Shown piece after piece: positions 17,932 to 30,402 of a stretch of 64,000 nt of DNA. Within the stretch, counting starts at the first letter, position 1. Every line of letters starts with the position of its first letter. The position numbers and the translations under genes were made by a program. The notes beneath the pieces are model-generated. The model saw nothing but the letters and a program-made list of their open reading frames with translations. It was not told the DNA's origin and ran no database searches. This DNA comes from Leptospira sanjuanensis (GTDB taxonomy: Bacteria > Spirochaetota > Leptospiria > Leptospirales > Leptospiraceae): assembly GCF_022267325.1 (NCBI RefSeq), contig NZ_JAIZBG010000001.1, positions 2,516,001-2,580,000 on the forward strand, read 5' to 3'.

Positions 17932-18972
17932 TTAGAATGGATGATTCGCGGAAAAAAGATATTCTCCCCAAAAGGATGCCATCGGCAAAATCTCCGTCAA
18001 ACGCGTATAAAACGGAAGATGATCTCCGTGCGTCAAGAGACTGGTCTCCAGAAACGGAACCGTTCGGTTTCCGTTCTTTAGAATCAACTCGCGAAGATCC
18101 TTGGATTCCTGCGGTGAGATCACGGGATCGTCGTCTCCGTGCAACAGAAAACACGGTTTGATAAACTCATGCGCGAAGAAAGCGGGAGAAGTCGCTTCCA
18201 CAAAGGGTTCGGCGACCGCCGTTTTGATCGCGACCGCGGATTCTTTCCGAAATTCGGCATTTTCCAAAAACTTTCGAACAAAGCTCCGATCACCTTCGTT
18301 CAAACCGGCAAGGATCTTAGGACCGCGGAGCGAATCGGGCGTTCGAGACAATCCGTTGTCCAAGGCCGACTCTAAGAAATATTCCTTTAAACCTTCGTGT
18401 TTAGAACGGATCAGATGAATGTAGTTGTACATCATCACGTTCACCGCGTAACTTTCGATCTCGTAGTTCTTTAATACGAACGCAAAGGTCTGGCCGAAGT
18501 TCGCATAACCGCCGATCAACAGCGCGGCCGTAAGAGCGTTCTGACATTCCGGATTTGCTAATGCGACAAAGCCCATTCCCGCTGAAAAACTCGCGGAAAG
18601 ATAAGAAAGAGGCCGGCCTTCCAAAGCGTGAATCCCTAAAAACGCGGACCGGATATTCGAGATCGTTTCGGAACGGATCAACAGACCTTTCACTTCGGGT
18701 AATTCGGGAAGATATACTCGAAAGCCCCGATTGGCGAGATTGTTTCCCAACGCGAGAATACGCGGATCGTCGATTCCTTTAAAGCTCATCCCGTGCTGGA
18801 GATAAACGATCGGAGCCTTTGCATTCTTTCCGCTTTCGAGAATCTTCGTTCTTAAGGAAACGGAGTTCGGCAGACTCAGGCTCGTTTCCGTTATGCGCGC
18901 TTGCGGGGGAGTTTTGATTCCGGAATAGTCGAGTAGAAAGGGCAATCCCTTCCATACGTTGAAAGAATTCAT
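17932..18972 (-). CDS. Alpha/beta hydrolase
   Basis: 346 residues with the alpha/beta-hydrolase order: oxyanion loop 'LQHGMSFKG' near 60, nucleophile elbow 'SASFSAGMG' near 128 (S-x-S-x-G, so the usual first Gly is Ser), acid in 'LHGDDDPVIS' near 283 and His in 'THGDH' near 321. No signal peptide, so cytoplasmic. Substrate unknown; esterase or lipase-like activity is inferred from the family. It is the most downstream gene of a minus-strand group with the CheX-like and degenerate GGDEF genes, 66 bases apart. Confidence 0.75.
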   Translation of the reverse strand: MNSFNVWKGLPFLLDYSGIKTPPQARITETSLSLPNSVSLRTKILESGKNAKAPIVYLQHGMSFKGIDDPRILALGNNLANRGFRVYLPELPEVKGLLIRSETISNIRSAFLGIHALEGRPLSYLSASFSAGMGFVALANPECQNALTAALLIGGYANFGQTFAFVLKNYEIESYAVNVMMYNYIHLIRSKHEGLKEYFLESALDNGLSRTPDSLRGPKILAGLNEGDRSFVRKFLENAEFRKESAVAIKTAVAEPFVEATSPAFFAHEFIKPCFLLHGDDDPVISPQESKDLRELILKNGNRTVPFLETSLLTHGDHLPFYTRLTEILPMASFWGEYLFSANHPF

Positions 18973-19038
18973 CCGAATGAGGGTTTATGCTACGGGAAAA
19001 ATCTCCACAAAAATTTTTCGAAAGACCGTTATTTTTGT

Positions 19039-19541
<503 letters not shown>

Positions 19542-19545
<4 letters not shown>

Positions 19546-20714
19546 AGACAAATGTACCTGTTCGGTCCCTGTTCGATCGAAGCGGCCAACGCCTTTCTCG
19601 CGTTTGAAACCCATTCTTCCTTCGTTTCTTCTAAAATCGAAACGCCTAAGTTGAGATCGACTCGATGATTTTCGTTTTGCAGGGATTCGATCAGTTCCTT
19701 CAGATTTTTGCTGAACGCGTCCCATTCTTCGGCGTGAAGAAGGAATGCGACTCGATCCTTTCGGATTCTATAAAAGCGAATCGTTTTTCGGAGGATTTTG
19801 GAAGTCCAAAGGGACATCCATTTCAAGACATACGGATGGGAAGAATCGGTTTGAATACTTGCAAAGATCAGAATATTCTCCTCCGCGCGAAGCTTGTCCA
19901 ACTCGAACGCGTGAAGATTGCCGAAACCCGTTTCCGGATCGGAAGATTCGAATTGAATCGAAACCTGTTCTTCGTATTCTTCCTTCCAGGAGCGGAACTC
20001 TTTCGGGTTCAAGAGATTCCATTCGTTTAACAAAATCTTGAGATATCCGAACGGTGCGGTTCCGGTCGAAAGCGGAATCAACGCAAACGATTCGGTAAAA
20101 CTGATTCTTCCTTCACGCAACTCGCTCAGACTTTTTTCGGTCAGTACGTTTTCTTCGGGGCTTTCTGGAAGATGAAAGATCTTTCCCTTTCTCGAAGCGA
20201 GAAGCAACGAAACTTCTCCGCTTAAAAAATAGATTTCAGCGGAGCTCAAATAAGAACCGAGCAGTTTTAAAAATGTCTCATGTGCGAGTATGAGTTCCGG
20301 ATGTGCGGGGACTTCCCTCTTCCAGACGAAACTTGCATGCGCATTCGGATTTGTTCTTAGGTTCGAAACGTTTCGAGCTCGAACCGTCGATTCTACCCGA
20401 GTCCGTGTTTCCGAAATCGAATCCTGCTTTGCATTCGATTCGAAGTTCGTAAGAACGGCGTTTTCCGATCGCGGAAGAATTTCGTTTTTGTGCGAATCAC
20501 GATTCTCCTCGAAGGACTTCGACGAAGGATCGGGCGCCTTGTGAACGGTTTCCTTCAGAACCAGTCCGAAGAGAAACAAAAGAGAAACCGAAATTCCCCC
20601 CAAAATCAACGTATCGCCGCTCCAAAGACTTTTGTTAAGTCCGGTCTGCCTTTCGAGAGACACGAGAGAACAATTAAAAAAAAAGAAAATGATTCCGAAA
20701 TATTGGATTTTCAT
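19542..20714 (-). CDS. Membrane protein with degenerate GGDEF domain
   Basis: 390 residues. A hydrophobic N-terminus (residues 5-15, then a second helix 35-52) anchors it; residues 53-130 are low-complexity and probably disordered; 135-250 look like a GAF-type sensor; 255-390 align with the GGDEF fold, but the loop that should read RxGGDEF is 'RKDRVAF', and the end 'ARKALAASIEQGPNRY' keeps the closing helix. It therefore should not make c-di-GMP. Coupled by GTGA overlap to the CheX-like gene, so the two products probably work together. Confidence 0.72.
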
Positions 20715-20774
20715 AAGCAGACTGCCGTTAATATATTTAACGGGCAGATTCCAAGACCTCTAAACCGATTTTTT

Positions 20775-21518
20775 ATGAAGTTGTACAACGAACTCGCAGA
20801 ATTCTACTTCGATATCGAAAAGCCCGCGCGCAAGATCGATTCCGAAGCCAAGTTTTTGGATCGGCTTTTCCGCAAACATAGAATCATGACGATTCTCGAT
20901 ATGGGTTGCGGAACCGGAGAACACGTTCGTTATTTTCAATCCTTAGGCTACCGTCCCAAAGGAATCGATTCCTCTTCCCGTATGATCGACGTCGCCAAAA
21001 AAAGATATTCCCATTGCAAGTTCGACGTATCTCCGATGCAGACGTATCAATCCGGCGTTCTTCTGGATTGTGTGATGAGTCTTTTCGGGTCGTTTAACTA
21101 TCTCTTAACGAACGAAGAAATCGATTCCACTCTCAAGCTCATGGAGCAGAATCTGAAACCCGCCGGTCTCGCGATTTTGGAAGTTTGGAACGCGGAGCCG
21201 CTTAGAACGATCAAAAGAAAACCGATCACTCCGGTGGCCCAGATCAAATCACAAAGCGCTACGATTCAAAGAAACCGAGGTTTCCGTTTGGTCAGGGCCG
21301 ATACGTCCACGATGGTGGAAGTGAATTACATCTATCAGATCAATACGAAGGAAATTCGGGATAAACACGTTATGCGCGTTTTCTATCTTCCCGAAATCGA
21401 ACGGATGATTCTCAGACATAAATTCGAGATCATGCACGTGTATTCCGGATTCAACGAGACGAAGTTCAAAAATTCGGCGGGAAGAATGATTCTCGTTCTG
21501 AAAAAGAAAAGCGCTTGA
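20775..21518 (+). CDS. SAM-dependent class I methyltransferase
   Basis: 247 residues starting at ATG 20775 ('MKLYNELAEFYFDIEKP'); the frame is open 95 codons further upstream, but that part overlaps the divergent gene and does not look like protein. Motif I is 'ILDMGCGTGEHVRYF', followed by 'GIDSSSRMIDVAKKR' and 'FDVSPMQTY'. The core fits small-molecule methyltransferases; the target is unknown. Shares its promoter region with the degenerate GGDEF gene and precedes lpdA by 81 bases. Confidence 0.75.
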   Translation: MKLYNELAEFYFDIEKPARKIDSEAKFLDRLFRKHRIMTILDMGCGTGEHVRYFQSLGYRPKGIDSSSRMIDVAKKRYSHCKFDVSPMQTYQSGVLLDCVMSLFGSFNYLLTNEEIDSTLKLMEQNLKPAGLAILEVWNAEPLRTIKRKPITPVAQIKSQSATIQRNRGFRLVRADTSTMVEVNYIYQINTKEIRDKHVMRVFYLPEIERMILRHKFEIMHVYSGFNETKFKNSAGRMILVLKKKSA

Positions 21519-21599
21519 TCCGGAGGATTCTTTCCGACCGTTCAAAATAATTCTTGCGGAACCGTTCCGAAAAGGACTCTAATAGTTCCGGAGAATTTT

Positions 21600-23018
<1,419 letters not shown>

Positions 23019-23040
23019 TTTTCTTACTTTGTAAGAGAGC

Positions 23041-23132
23041 GACTCGCCGTGTTCCGGAGCTCGTTGGCCGACACGCCCTCTAAACTCGGCGTCTCGCTTC
23101 CTAAACTCAATGAATTAAATCCCTATGAGTCG
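23041..23132. repeat. Degenerate AACTCA...TATGAGTCGC element
   Basis: Contains AAACTCGGCGTC, CCTAAACTCAATG and CCCTATGAGTCGC, matching in order the AACTCAGC and CTATGGGTCGC blocks of the 37-bp tandem unit at 31.7 kb. Its right end runs into the 3' end of the Fur-family gene: the TAG stop at 23123-23125 is made by the CTATG of the element. Confidence 0.45.
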
Positions 23133-23584
23133 CAATTCAGGTCGCTCGATGGATCGCTTGCCAGTTTTCCGGTTAACAAAATATCCGTTTTGTTGACCAG
23201 GAACTCGGCGGGAAGATTGGAACTGAGGGAAAGAAGAGAAGGATCGATGTCATGGAACTTACCGCTCTTTTCGTCGAAGAAGTGATAGTGATCCACGATA
23301 TTGCTGTCGTAAACGGATTTTCCCAAACAGGAAAATTTGAATTCTCTCAAAAGCCCTGCCGATACAAGGATGTTCAACGTGTTGTAGACGGTAGCCAAAC
23401 TCATTTTGAAGGAACGGCTATCGACCCATTCTTTGACTTCTTCCGCGGTGGGATGATCGGCCTCGCAAAGAACATACTGGCAGATTGAAATTCTCTGCAT
23501 CGTGGGTTGAATGGAAACGGACTTCAATCGTTGTTCGATCTCCGCCGGAGTTAAACAGACTTTTTTTGCAAACAACGCTTCCAT
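23123..23584 (-). CDS. Fur-family regulator, PerR-like, lacking CXXC
   Basis: 153 residues. N-terminal winged helix (residues 10-85, 'DHPTAEEVKEWV' and 'MSLATVYNTLNILVSAGLL'), then a metal-binding dimerisation domain with 'YDSN' and 'DHYHFFDEKSGKFHDID', the usual His/Asp regulatory site. The two CXXC motifs that bind structural zinc in most Fur/PerR are absent; a CXXC-less PerR is known from Leptospira interrogans. It likely senses metal or peroxide and may control the divergent antiporter. I cannot tell which leptospiral Fur paralogue it is. ATG start. Confidence 0.78.
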   Translation of the reverse strand: MEALFAKKVCLTPAEIEQRLKSVSIQPTMQRISICQYVLCEADHPTAEEVKEWVDSRSFKMSLATVYNTLNILVSAGLLREFKFSCLGKSVYDSNIVDHYHFFDEKSGKFHDIDPSLLSLSSNLPAEFLVNKTDILLTGKLASDPSSDLNCDS

Positions 23585-23700
23585 CTTCTTAGAATTCCTT
23601 GAGGGAAACCCTTCTCTTCATCTGACATCCGTAAATCGCGTTTTCGCACAATTTTATTCGGGGACTTCACAGGAAAGCATCTCTTTCTTGAAAAATTCTG

Positions 23701-23729
23701 CAATCTAAAAAAGTTCGCAAAATAGATTG
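23701..23729. promoter_or_regulatory. Inverted repeat between Fur-like and antiporter genes
   Basis: CAATCTA (23701-23707) and TAGATTG (23723-23729) are 7-base inverted arms 15 bases apart in the divergent spacer, a possible operator for the Fur-family product. Confidence 0.3.
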
Positions 23730-23786
23730 TGTTAAACGGGGAAAAAAAAGGCAAAGAAAGTCTTTTTACTTTTACTCTTTCTTCCG

Positions 23787-25300
<1,514 letters not shown>

Positions 25301-25308
25301 AAAGAAAT

Positions 25309-25336
25309 CCGACCTTTCCTCTGCGGGAAAGGTCGG
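25309..25336. terminator. Terminator-like hairpin after the antiporter gene
   Basis: Perfect 11-bp stem CCGACCTTTCC / GGAAAGGTCGG with a 6-base loop, nine bases after the stop codon. The T-tract is weak, so it may be a processing or pausing hairpin rather than a full terminator. Confidence 0.6.
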
Positions 25337-25391
25337 GATCGTTTCACAGCTTCAAATCCGTTCTTCCAGTCGTTTATAGGATTCGTAAACG

Positions 25392-25748
25392 TGTGAGTTC
25401 CCACAATTCAAGGTTGGATTGTAAAACCCCGCGATTTGTATGAGTTCCCACATTTCTAAAAAACGAAATGTTCCGACGGAAAGACCGAATTGAGTTTGTC
25501 GATTTTTAGGGCGAGTTCCCGCAAAGCGGGAAACGCGCTGCTCCGGGTTCGCTGCTCGCTCATCTCTTCGCGCGGAAATCAAATGTTCCCCAAGGCGCGC
25601 TTCGAGACAAGCCCTGCGCATCCCTCTCGCAGATTGTGTGAGTTCCTACATTTTCGAGATCCGGTACTCAAAACCCGCGTTTTTCGTATGAGTTCCCACA
25701 ATTCTGAGTTTGACCGTAAAACCCGCACACTTCGTATGAGTTCCCACA
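25392..25748. repeat. Largest cluster of TATGAGTTCCCACA repeats
   Basis: Copies at 25392-25405, 25439-25452, 25637-25650 (TCCTACA variant), 25687-25700 and 25735-25748. Successive distances are 47, 198, 50 and 48 bases, so the array has a period near 48-50 interrupted by one GC-rich insert of about 150 bases. The companion box appears as GATTGTAAAACCCCGC (25418-25433) and GACCGTAAAACCCGC (25712-25726). Confidence 0.8.
25500..25630. repeat. GC-rich insert inside the repeat cluster
   Basis: A segment with GTTCCCGCAAAGCGGGAAAC (hairpin CCCGC/GCGGG) followed by GCGCTGCTCCGGGTTCGCTGC and TTCGCGCGG. It splits the otherwise regular 50-bp spacing, and its GCTGC...GGGTTCGC wording resembles the GTCGC-type element, so it may be an inserted copy. 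Confidence 0.4.
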
Positions 25749-25837
25749 GTCTCCGAAAAACGGCAAAGTCCCGACAAGCCCAACAAATCCGAATTTACTT
25801 TCTAAAAAACAAAACCGCGAAACGCACGTTCACGCTT

Positions 25838-26875
25838 TCAATTCGTCTTCTCTTCTTCCGGAGGAAGAAAGATGATCGAATCGATTTGTTTACCCTGCGG
25901 CGAATCGATATAATTCACTTCGATCTTCCGTTCCGTTGCGGGTTTGTATAGAATTAGCGCGGAAATCATATCGTACACGGTCAAAGAATAATCGATCGCG
26001 GTAACGACCGCCTGAAACACAAGAAAGCGCGACTTGGTAACGGGTTTGACTTCCCTTTCCTTACCGGCCGCCAGCCACTTATAAATCCGGGTGGAACGAT
26101 TGACCCCTTTCAGATATTCCAGATCGATCTTCGCTTCGGGAAGAAGAGCCGGAGTTTGACGAAAAGCGACCTTCACAGGAATCTTCTTTTCCTTCGATTC
26201 GCGCAAAGCCTGCGAAAGTTGAAGATCGAACGTATCGTCGTCCAGATATTCGATCTCATTGCAGCTTGCAAACACCGTGTTGCAAATATCTCCGTATTTT
26301 CGGTGAACGAAATAAACCAGAAAGATGTTCGTCGTTTCGGGATGATACAAAACCTTCGCATGATAGTCCGAAGTTCTACGGTAATAAACCTTCTTGTAGA
26401 TTCTTTTGAAAACGTCCCAACCAACGAGACCGACGTCCTTTAAAAAAGGAGGATCGGGAATCTGAAACGAACGAATCGCGATATGTAGCTTTTCGATCGC
26501 AACCTTTCCGTCGCGTTTGGAAATTTCTTCCAGAAGAGTACGAACGTCGTCCAAATCCTCGGAATCGATCTTGCGGGGCGCGTTCGAGGTATCGATTAAG
26601 ATCTTACCGGCGTTCTCCGCCATGAGATCGGAGATCTTGGACTTAACGGATCCTTCGGCAAGAATGTCTTCGAGTTTTAAGGAAATACAATCGTTCGAAT
26701 GACAGGAAATTTGTTCGGTGTAACGCGCATCCGGATCGGGTGCGGTGATCGGCGGAAGATTCTCCGCACTCAAAGAAAAGAAAACGGAAAACGAAATCAA
26801 AACCGTGCCGATCGCCGACGGTATTCTGACAAGCGAAGCGAAAAGAAGAATCGTATGAGAAAGACGTTTCGGCAT
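25838..26875 (-). CDS. Exported hypothetical protein
   Basis: 345 residues, not recognised. A long hydrophobic leader (residues 8-37) ends near 'SLSAEN', suggesting export. The mature part starts with a CxxxxC pair ('ISCHSNDCISL'), contains 'NAGKILIDTSNAPRK' and a Cys pair 'GDICNTVFASCNEI' near 200, and has a hydrophobic stretch near 290-310 ('FLVFQAVVTAIDYSLTVYDMISALIL') that may be a membrane anchor. No family I know. Monocistronic, with the repeat cluster downstream. Confidence 0.65.
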   Translation of the reverse strand: MPKRLSHTILLFASLVRIPSAIGTVLISFSVFFSLSAENLPPITAPDPDARYTEQISCHSNDCISLKLEDILAEGSVKSKISDLMAENAGKILIDTSNAPRKIDSEDLDDVRTLLEEISKRDGKVAIEKLHIAIRSFQIPDPPFLKDVGLVGWDVFKRIYKKVYYRRTSDYHAKVLYHPETTNIFLVYFVHRKYGDICNTVFASCNEIEYLDDDTFDLQLSQALRESKEKKIPVKVAFRQTPALLPEAKIDLEYLKGVNRSTRIYKWLAAGKEREVKPVTKSRFLVFQAVVTAIDYSLTVYDMISALILYKPATERKIEVNYIDSPQGKQIDSIIFLPPEEEKTN

Positions 26876-26949
26876 TCTTGAATATCCTAAAGGAAATATC
26901 CGAAGGATTCTCCGATGCGGACAAAGAAAGGAAAGATCTTTTTTAGGAA

Positions 26950-27564
<615 letters not shown>

Positions 27565-27587
27565 TACACTTTTTTTGTCTAATATAG

Positions 27588-27652
27588 CAGAATTCTGTCA
27601 ATCTAAAACTCCGGACCGGAAAAAAATAGACTTGATTGATAATCACGATTAT
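27588..27652. promoter_or_regulatory. Palindromes in the XRE-cupin / SRPBCC divergent spacer
   Basis: CAGAATTCTG (27588-27597, perfect 10-bp palindrome, 24 bases before the regulator ATG) and ATAATC-AC-GATTAT (27639-27652) are candidate operators for the XRE protein. Confidence 0.35.
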
Positions 27653-27687
27653 TATAAATTTAGTTATAATTCAAAAAAGGTAAGAAG

Positions 27688-28104
27688 ATGAAACGCATAC
27701 AACACGAAGAAATCACCCAAGCCAACGCGGCCAAACTCTGGGAACTCTACCAAGACGTATCGAATTGGAAACGCTGGGATCACGAAGTCGAAGATTCTTA
27801 TTTAGAGGGAGAATTTAAAACGGGAAGCCGGGGAATGCTCAAACCCAAGGGCGGACCGAAAACCTGGTTTCGTCTTACCGAAGTCCGCGAGAAGGAATTC
27901 TTTTCCGATCTCACACAACTTCCTTTTTGCAAATTGGAATTCAGACACGAACTCATTCCCGTTCCTTCAGGAACAAAGTTCGTGCACACCGTAACGTTCA
28001 CAGGCCCGCTTTCTTTCTTATTCTCCCGCGTAATCGGAAATAAAATCGGGGAAGAATTACCAGGCGCGATGAAAAATCTCGCGAAACTTGCGGAAGCCGC
28101 CTAA
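27688..28104 (+). CDS. SRPBCC-family protein (polyketide cyclase-like)
   Basis: 138 residues, START/Bet v 1-like fold: 'HEEITQANAAKLWELYQDVSNWKRWDHEVE' at the start, alternating strands through 'GMLKPKGGPKTWFRLTEV' and a long closing helix 'IGEELPGAMKNLAKLAEAA'. Family members bind hydrophobic ligands or act as cyclases; the ligand is unknown. AAGGTAAGAAG precedes the ATG. Divergent from the XRE-cupin regulator, which may control it. Confidence 0.8.
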   Translation: MKRIQHEEITQANAAKLWELYQDVSNWKRWDHEVEDSYLEGEFKTGSRGMLKPKGGPKTWFRLTEVREKEFFSDLTQLPFCKLEFRHELIPVPSGTKFVHTVTFTGPLSFLFSRVIGNKIGEELPGAMKNLAKLAEAA

Positions 28105-28223
28105 CGAACGGCAAAAACCGTTGTTTTGCCCCAAGTGAGGATCGACCGTGCGATCCGGAACGAAGCGATGAGGAAATATTAGCGGAAAGATTTGGTTTCA
28201 ATATACGAACGGAAATATCCGAC

Positions 28224-29009
28224 CTATCTTCGAATCCATTCGGAAGAACATCGAATAACTTGAAATTGACATTCCTTAAGCAGGGTTTTTATTTCCGACA
28301 ATTCTTCCTTGGAGCAAACCGGGTTTTCTAAAATAAACACCCGCAGCTTTTTCAGAATCCCCGAAGAGAAAAGTTTTTTATAATGATCGAATGGAGTAGT
28401 AAGATCCGAATAATTATTCATGTATGTTTCGTTATATTCTCCGAATTGCAAACTTCTTAACATCGGAAAACAATCGTAACTAGATAAATTTTCGATGAAA
28501 TTCTCGTGGGAATATCCGGAAGATACATTTAATAATTCTAATGTATTGTGGTTGTTTTTAAAAAAATCGGCATTCGGGGCCGATGGAGAAATCAATACCC
28601 TAAGATTCGGACATTTTAGAGATAGTTTCGCAAGAACTCCGTCTTCATTGTAAGATTCTCCGATAATAGTGCGGTTATGATGATTGGATTTCGTTTTTTC
28701 TACCGCAAAATATTCTAAATTCTTAAAGTTTGCGGAACCGTTTACCAGCGGATTCAAATCCCAATTTCGTGTTCCGTTTGATCCGACATCGGGCCCTTTG
28801 AAATCGATCGATTTTAATTTTTCGGATATTTCTTTATCGCAAATTATTTCTAAAAGTTCGAAATAATTTTCTTCGATCGGATTTCCATAAAATTCCAAAT
28901 GATATAGATCGTCGCATTTTAGCAAAACAACCCTGTCAGAATCTTCAATTTCCGAATTTCCGCTATTTTCCAATAGGTTTTTAAACTTAATTAATTTTTC
29001 CAAATTCAA
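28224..29009 (-). CDS. AT-rich leucine-rich-repeat-like protein
   Basis: 261 residues, no signal peptide. Regularly spaced hydrophobic segments of the LRR kind ('NLEYFAV', 'CPNLRVLISP', 'NTLELLNVSSG', 'FPMLRSLQFGEY', 'LKKLRVFILEN') suggest five or more degenerate repeats of 25-30 residues; it recalls the STM4015-type LRR proteins, but I cannot confirm that. Function unknown; LRRs bind proteins. Codon use is much more AT-rich than the neighbours (many AAT, AAA, TTA), so transfer is likely. Stands alone. Confidence 0.65.
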   Translation of the reverse strand: MNLEKLIKFKNLLENSGNSEIEDSDRVVLLKCDDLYHLEFYGNPIEENYFELLEIICDKEISEKLKSIDFKGPDVGSNGTRNWDLNPLVNGSANFKNLEYFAVEKTKSNHHNRTIIGESYNEDGVLAKLSLKCPNLRVLISPSAPNADFFKNNHNTLELLNVSSGYSHENFIENLSSYDCFPMLRSLQFGEYNETYMNNYSDLTTPFDHYKKLFSSGILKKLRVFILENPVCSKEELSEIKTLLKECQFQVIRCSSEWIRR

Positions 29010-29060
29010 CCTCTCGAAAAAGAATCGGCCACTTTAATTTTGATCGGGGAAAATTACAGC

Positions 29061-30227
29061 CTAACGTTGTTTAGACGCAATTCCGTTGACCGCTTGCGCC
29101 GATGCTCCACCGAGGTCGGGCGTAACCGCGGTCCACGCGGAAGGAAGGCCGGTCGTCGAATACGCGAAAAAGTTGGAAGTTCCCGCGACCACGTATCGAT
29201 CCAAAGCGGAATTGTAAGCCGCTCCCAAAAGATTTTTACCGGAACAACCCGAGACTACGCTCGCATCCAAAGGATGCCAAACGTCCGAACCGAACTGATA
29301 GTAATCCATAGAACAGGAATTTCCGAACAAAACGATCTTGTCCTTTCCCTCAACGGCAATGCTTGCGTGAACTTGGATCGCGGTGGAATACACAATCGCG
29401 CTTCCTACATTCGTAACGGATGACGCGATTTTTGCTTCTGCTCCGGGGTTGTCCGCATCGCCATAGACAAGAATACTTCCGTTCTTTAAGGCCAAAACCT
29501 GATTTACGTTACTCGCCATTCCCACCGAAGGAAACGAGTTCGCAAGTGAAGGAATGTTCACCACGGAAAACTCGGGGTTTACGGAATGAACTCCGCTGAA
29601 ATACAATTGGGATGCGACCTCGTTATAAGAGACCGTGTTGTAATAGTCGGTTCCGATGTAGGAGGAACCGTCCGTGATTCCCATATATTGCCAAGTGATT
29701 CCGTCCGAAGAATGTTGTCCGAAATAATCGGTTCCGTTGGCGGCCTGATTTTTTTGCCCCACGGCCCAAAACTGTCCCGCGCCGTAGGTAACGCCAAACA
29801 ACGATTTGGTGGTTGGCGTCGATGCAATCATTACGGGATCGCACGCGCGCAACACCCAAGTTTCTCCGTCGTCCTTGCTCGACCAGATTCCGCAATTGCC
29901 TCCACCGTTTGTCGTCCCGACCGCAACCCAGGTTCCGTTACCATAGGCGGCGTTCTTCAAAGAACCTCCGCTACAGCCCGGAAATCGGACGGCGCTAAAC
30001 TTCCACGAAATTCCGTCTTGGGAAGTCCAGGATGTGCAATTGTCTCCTACGGCTACGAATTGTGTTCCGCTGGCGTTCGAGGCATTCGACGGGGTAAGGC
30101 CGAAGCTCCAACCGATCTGACCCAAAAGTGCCATCGGGTTGGAAGCGTCCAAACTGAACTTGTCCGCTTGCGCGCAGGAACTTAGAAAAATCGAAAGGAT
30201 TACAATAAATGAATACCCGCGTCTCAC
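29061..30227 (-). CDS. Putative lipoprotein with BNR/Asp-box repeats
   Basis: 388 residues. Signal peptide ending in lipobox 'LSSC' (Cys near 18) then 'AQADKFSLDASNPMALLGQIGWS'. The body has Asp-box-like motifs ('SQDGISW', 'SSKDDGETW', 'SSDGITW') and repeated 'AYGNGTWVAVG' and 'YGAGQFWAVG' segments, as in six- or seven-bladed beta-propellers related to sialidase/photosystem-stability folds. No sialidase active-site residues are evident. It is a close paralogue of the next gene upstream, 175 bases away, and so a tandem duplicate. Confidence 0.75.
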   Translation of the reverse strand: MRRGYSFIVILSIFLSSCAQADKFSLDASNPMALLGQIGWSFGLTPSNASNASGTQFVAVGDNCTSWTSQDGISWKFSAVRFPGCSGGSLKNAAYGNGTWVAVGTTNGGGNCGIWSSKDDGETWVLRACDPVMIASTPTTKSLFGVTYGAGQFWAVGQKNQAANGTDYFGQHSSDGITWQYMGITDGSSYIGTDYYNTVSYNEVASQLYFSGVHSVNPEFSVVNIPSLANSFPSVGMASNVNQVLALKNGSILVYGDADNPGAEAKIASSVTNVGSAIVYSTAIQVHASIAVEGKDKIVLFGNSCSMDYYQFGSDVWHPLDASVVSGCSGKNLLGAAYNSALDRYVVAGTSNFFAYSTTGLPSAWTAVTPDLGGASAQAVNGIASKQR

Positions 30228-30402
30228 TCGTTTTCTCCGGATCGATCGGATCTGGGATTTTTTAAACCGACTTCATTTTGGAAAACGGTTTCCGATCTCT
30301 AAACAAAACAACAAACGAGAATTTCGGAAAATACAAAAATTTGAATATTCGGAATGAATGCCATACTCCGCGGAATGAACGACGACTCTTGTAGATACGA
30401 TC

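Larger units (their letters stand above)
25301..25837. other. 537-bp convergent spacer rich in repeats
   Basis: Between the antiporter and the gene at 25838. It holds a terminator hairpin, five copies of the TATGAGTTCCCACA repeat and an internal GC-rich segment (about 25500-25630) different from its surroundings. The open frames here are artefacts of the repeats. Confidence 0.6.

Noticed and set aside
19546..19725. N-terminal extension of the CheX-like protein
   Set aside because: Lies entirely within the upstream gene, is basic and low-complexity, and the GTG at 19545 with GTGA overlap is a better start.
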